DNA of 8,005 nucleotides from an uncultured Desulfobacterium sp. (GTDB lineage: Bacteria; Desulfobacterota; Desulfobacteria; Desulfobacterales; Desulfobacteraceae). The notes below the pieces were generated by a model. It ran no database searches and was not told the origin of the DNA. It was given only the letters and a program-made list of their open reading frames with translations. The stretch lies in NCBI GenBank assembly GCA_937124525.1, contig CAKZLA010000513.1, positions 1-8,005 of the forward strand, given 5' to 3'. Shown here in pieces: positions 6,554 through 8,005 of this stretch (the stretch's first letter is position 1; every line of letters begins with the position of its first letter). Both the position numbers and the translations under genes were made by a program.

Positions 6554-7129
6554 TTACCAGTTTCTGGCCATAATTTCAAAATATGCCGCAGGTTTGACAC
6601 ATGCCGGGCACTTATCCGGAGCCTGTTTACCTGTGTGGATATATCCACAGCTCAAACATCGCCAGGTGATTTCCTCTGGACGTTCAAAGACCCTTTCTTT
6701 TGCGATATTTTCCGCAAGTTCCCGGTACATCTCTTCGTGGTTCCGTTCGGCGACAATAATGGCATCCAGGGTGTCAGCTGCCCGCACAAAGCCTTCTTCT
6801 CTGGCAATTTGGGAAAATCCGGGATACATCTCCGTGTGGATATAAAGCTCCAGATCTGCGGCAGACACCAGGTTGGCATGGGTGTCTTTGATAACCCCGG
6901 CAGGAAAGCTCCAGTCAATCCGCTGTTCTCCACCATTAAAAAATTTGAAAAACCGCAGGCCATGTTCACATTCCTGGTCCGAGGTTTCTGTGAAAATTTT
7001 GGCAATGTGGACAAAGCCGTCATCATGGGCCCGCCGGGAAAAAAATTTATACCGGGTACTGGCCTGGGACTCTGCGGCAAATGCGGTGAGTAAATTTTGT
7101 GCGGTTCTGCTTTCTCGAAATTTTACCAT
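6554..7129 (-). CDS. rbr: rubrerythrin (diiron peroxidase with C-terminal rubredoxin domain), variant iron ligand
   Basis: The 191-residue protein has a ferritin-like four-helix domain (about 1-145) and a rubredoxin domain with CLSC (158-161) and CPAC (174-177). Rubrerythrins reduce hydrogen peroxide to water in the cytosol of anaerobes, with electrons entering through the rubredoxin iron. Visible diiron ligands are E20 (AAESQA), E53 and H56 (ECEH), E94, and E128/H131 (ERNH). The canonical motif GENHEHTEMYP reads here LELYIHTEMYP, so the glutamate that toggles with His56 in Desulfovibrio vulgaris rubrerythrin (E97) is I97. This may change the redox-linked iron movement or activity. The start is an ATG at 7129 with AGGGGG (7145-7140) about ten bases upstream. 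It follows the ferredoxin gene by 80 bases, with an inverted repeat between, and precedes the cytochrome by 46 bases, so a three-gene transcript is likely. A related ferritin-like oxidase role is possible. Confidence 0.93.
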   Translation of the reverse strand: MVKFRESRTAQNLLTAFAAESQASTRYKFFSRRAHDDGFVHIAKIFTETSDQECEHGLRFFKFFNGGEQRIDWSFPAGVIKDTHANLVSAADLELYIHTEMYPGFSQIAREEGFVRAADTLDAIIVAERNHEEMYRELAENIAKERVFERPEEITWRCLSCGYIHTGKQAPDKCPACVKPAAYFEIMARNW

Positions 7130-7154
7130 GGTCTGCGTTCCCCCTGTTTATACT

Positions 7155-7197
7155 GGATGATCAAGCTCTTTGAAATTCTTAAAACACTTGATCATCC
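7155..7197. promoter_or_regulatory. perfect 11-bp inverted repeat between ferredoxin and rubrerythrin genes
   Basis: GGATGATCAAG (7155-7165) and CTTGATCATCC (7187-7197) are exact reverse complements around a 21-base loop. Each arm contains the palindrome TGATCA. It begins 12 bases after the ferredoxin stop and ends 25 bases before the rubrerythrin start. No T-run follows on the minus strand, so a simple terminator is unlikely. It could be an mRNA stem that sets processing or differential expression, or a two-site operator for a promoter inside the gap. Confidence 0.5.
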
Positions 7198-7209
7198 CTT
7201 TACAGACTA

Positions 7210-7401
7210 CTACTCTTCAATGATAATGGCTTCTGCGCCACACTCTTTTGCTGCCCTGCGAACCACATCTTCCAGGTGTTTGGGAATTTCATCCATCTTT
7301 ACAATGGAGAGGAGCTGATCTTCATCATACTCAAAGATCTCAGGGCATAGCTCGTTACAGTTTCTGTCACCCATGCACTCTTTTGTAATGGTTACCTTCA
7401 T
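7210..7401 (-). CDS. small monocluster ferredoxin with aspartate in the cluster motif
   Basis: This 63-residue cytosolic electron carrier has the single-cluster pattern C9-x2-D12-x2-C15-x3-C19-P, plus a remote C54. That is the layout of ferredoxins such as those of Pyrococcus furiosus and D. africanus ferredoxin III, in which an aspartate replaces the second cysteine and the cluster can interconvert between [3Fe-4S] and [4Fe-4S]. The C-terminal cysteine is followed by glycine (KECGAEAI) instead of the common proline. The protein is acidic in its second half, as usual. The start is set by a perfect AGGAGG seven bases upstream. It is the first gene of the minus-strand cluster, 80 bases before rubrerythrin, which suggests that it donates electrons to rubrerythrin or its reductase; that link is inferred from position only. 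Confidence 0.92.
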   Translation of the reverse strand: MKVTITKECMGDRNCNELCPEIFEYDEDQLLSIVKMDEIPKHLEDVVRRAAKECGAEAIIIEE

Positions 7402-7435
7402 GAAACAACCTCCTTGTTTGAAATGTTAATGGGTT

Positions 7436-7464
7436 TTTATGCTTTGCGATACAACTAACGACAA
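7436..7464 (-). promoter_or_regulatory. candidate sigma-70-type promoter for the ferredoxin-rubrerythrin-cytochrome cluster
   Basis: On the minus strand TTGTCG (7464-7459) and CATAAA (7441-7436) match the -35 and -10 consensus at four of six bases each, with an exact 17-base spacer. A start near 7429 would leave a leader of about 28 bases that includes the AGGAGG sequence. Confidence 0.42.
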
Positions 7465-7468
7465 TTAA

Positions 7469-7488
7469 AACGTCTTGTACTCGACGTT
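7469..7488. promoter_or_regulatory. 6-bp inverted repeat upstream of the ferredoxin promoter
   Basis: AACGTC (7469-7474) and GACGTT (7483-7488) are perfect arms with 8 bases between, immediately upstream of the candidate -35, centred about 50 bases before the inferred transcription start. The position suits an activator site. The regulator is not identified. Confidence 0.28.
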
Positions 7489-7495
7489 GGAGAAT

Positions 7496-7576
7496 GGGTT
7501 CAGGTCTGGCTTATGGGCTTTATTAATTCTGATATGTGCAACCCGGGAATAATGCCCATAACTCAAGCCTGACCCC
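7496..7576. repeat. REP-like palindromic repeat, unit A
   Basis: The left arm (7496-7524) and the reverse complement of the right arm (7548-7576) match at 23 of 29 positions around a 23-base loop. The right arm ends CAAGCCTGACCCC, i.e. GGGGTCAGGCTTG on the other strand. The same core recurs in unit B. Such ends resemble repeats mobilised by REP-associated tyrosine transposases; no transposase gene is in the window. Confidence 0.6.
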
Positions 7577-7695
7577 TCCCCAATATTTGATCATAGATCT
7601 TATAGTTTTATCCATCCATCCTTAAACAGTCAAATAAAAATTAGAATTACTGTATAGTCAATGGTCAAAATTCTGGAGTTTGTTTTTGGTATAAC

Positions 7696-7786
7696 GGGGT
7701 CAGGCTTATGTTCCTGGCGTTATTGACCACGATTTATGCAAGGACGAAATTCCCATAAATAGTGCCAATAATACAAGCCTGACTCC
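7696..7786. repeat. REP-like palindromic repeat, unit B
   Basis: The left arm starts GGGGTCAGGCTT (7696-7707). Arms 7696-7724 and 7758-7786 match at 22 of 29 positions when folded, with a 33-base loop. The unit begins exactly 200 bases after unit A, in the same orientation. The similarity to A continues past the right arm (CAAGCCTGACTCCTTCTCAATA here against CAAGCCTGACCCCTCCCCAATA), so the repeated unit is longer than the palindrome. Confidence 0.6.
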
Positions 7787-8005
7787 TTCTCAATAATAGA
7801 TCAATGATCATCGAGTGTATAAATGAGTTGGTTGATTTAGTCGATTTTCAAAAAACCAACGTCAATATGTACTGTTTGGTAAAACCCAGAATACATCACG
7901 TTGTATCTATTGCCGCCAACCATAGCTAAGGGAGTTGGCCGATTTCAAAATACCGCTTATACCCCAACAGTTCCAGGATTGGTGACAGGAATACGTTTAT
8001 AACTG
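7787..8005. other. intergenic tail without a recognised gene
   Basis: No supported gene lies in these 219 bases. Two short inverted repeats are visible: GTTGGTT (7827-7833) with AACCAAC (7854-7860), and GCCAAC (7915-7920) with GTTGGC (7934-7939). Short minus-strand frames have protein-like tails but no start with a ribosome-binding site, so they are not called. Confidence 0.4.

Noticed and set aside
7147..7152. TATAAA (minus strand) as the -10 of a rubrerythrin promoter
   Set aside because: The transcript would start at or inside the AGGGGG ribosome-binding site, and the matching -35 is poor.
7097..7318. Plus-strand frame across the ferredoxin-rubrerythrin gap
   Set aside because: It runs antisense to two well-supported genes and shows no domain.
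7787..8005. Short minus-strand frames such as a 28-codon ATG frame ending near 7840
   Set aside because: No ribosome-binding site, no family recognised, and too short to distinguish from chance; possibly decayed sequence.

Overview
The window most resembles a chromosomal segment of a sulfate-reducing or related anaerobic Desulfobacterota (Desulfobacteraceae-like) bacterium. This is inferred from a ferredoxin / rubrerythrin / multihaem cytochrome c cluster, moderate GC in the core genes and the flavour of the CysK and RlmK-type proteins; no 16S or other definitive marker is present.

Layout. Positions 1-1966 are visibly AT-rich and look like an accessory island. They hold the N-terminal two-thirds or less of an N6-adenine DNA methyltransferase of a restriction-modification type (minus strand, cut by the window edge) and then about 790 bases without a convincing gene. 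That gap contains a GC-rich junction near 1403-1422, gene-like debris and a 137-bp inverted-repeat (MITE-like) element. From 1967 the composition changes to core-like: a HAD phosphatase (minus), then divergently cysK, a D-2-hydroxyacid dehydrogenase and a stand-alone RlmK-type 23S rRNA methyltransferase (all plus). A C-rich heptamer array with G-quadruplex potential on the minus strand lies just before the methyltransferase.

Converging on these with only 9 bases between stop codons is a minus-strand redox cluster that reads ferredoxin, rubrerythrin, triheme cytochrome c. A good Shine-Dalgarno sequence precedes the ferredoxin, a sigma-70-like promoter candidate lies upstream, and a perfect 11-bp inverted repeat sits between ferredoxin and rubrerythrin. 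The cluster fits peroxide reduction in an anaerobe: ferredoxin could supply electrons to the diiron rubrerythrin, while the exported cytochrome works separately in the periplasm. The rubrerythrin appears to lack one conserved diiron ligand (Glu97 position is Ile).

The right end (7402-8005) has no convincing gene. It contains two copies of an imperfect palindromic repeat with GGGGTCAGGCTT-type ends, like the REP sequences mobilised by REP-associated tyrosine transposases. I found no clear new defence or biosynthetic system; the best leads are the edge methyltransferase island, the variant rubrerythrin operon, the two REP-like units and the MITE-like element.
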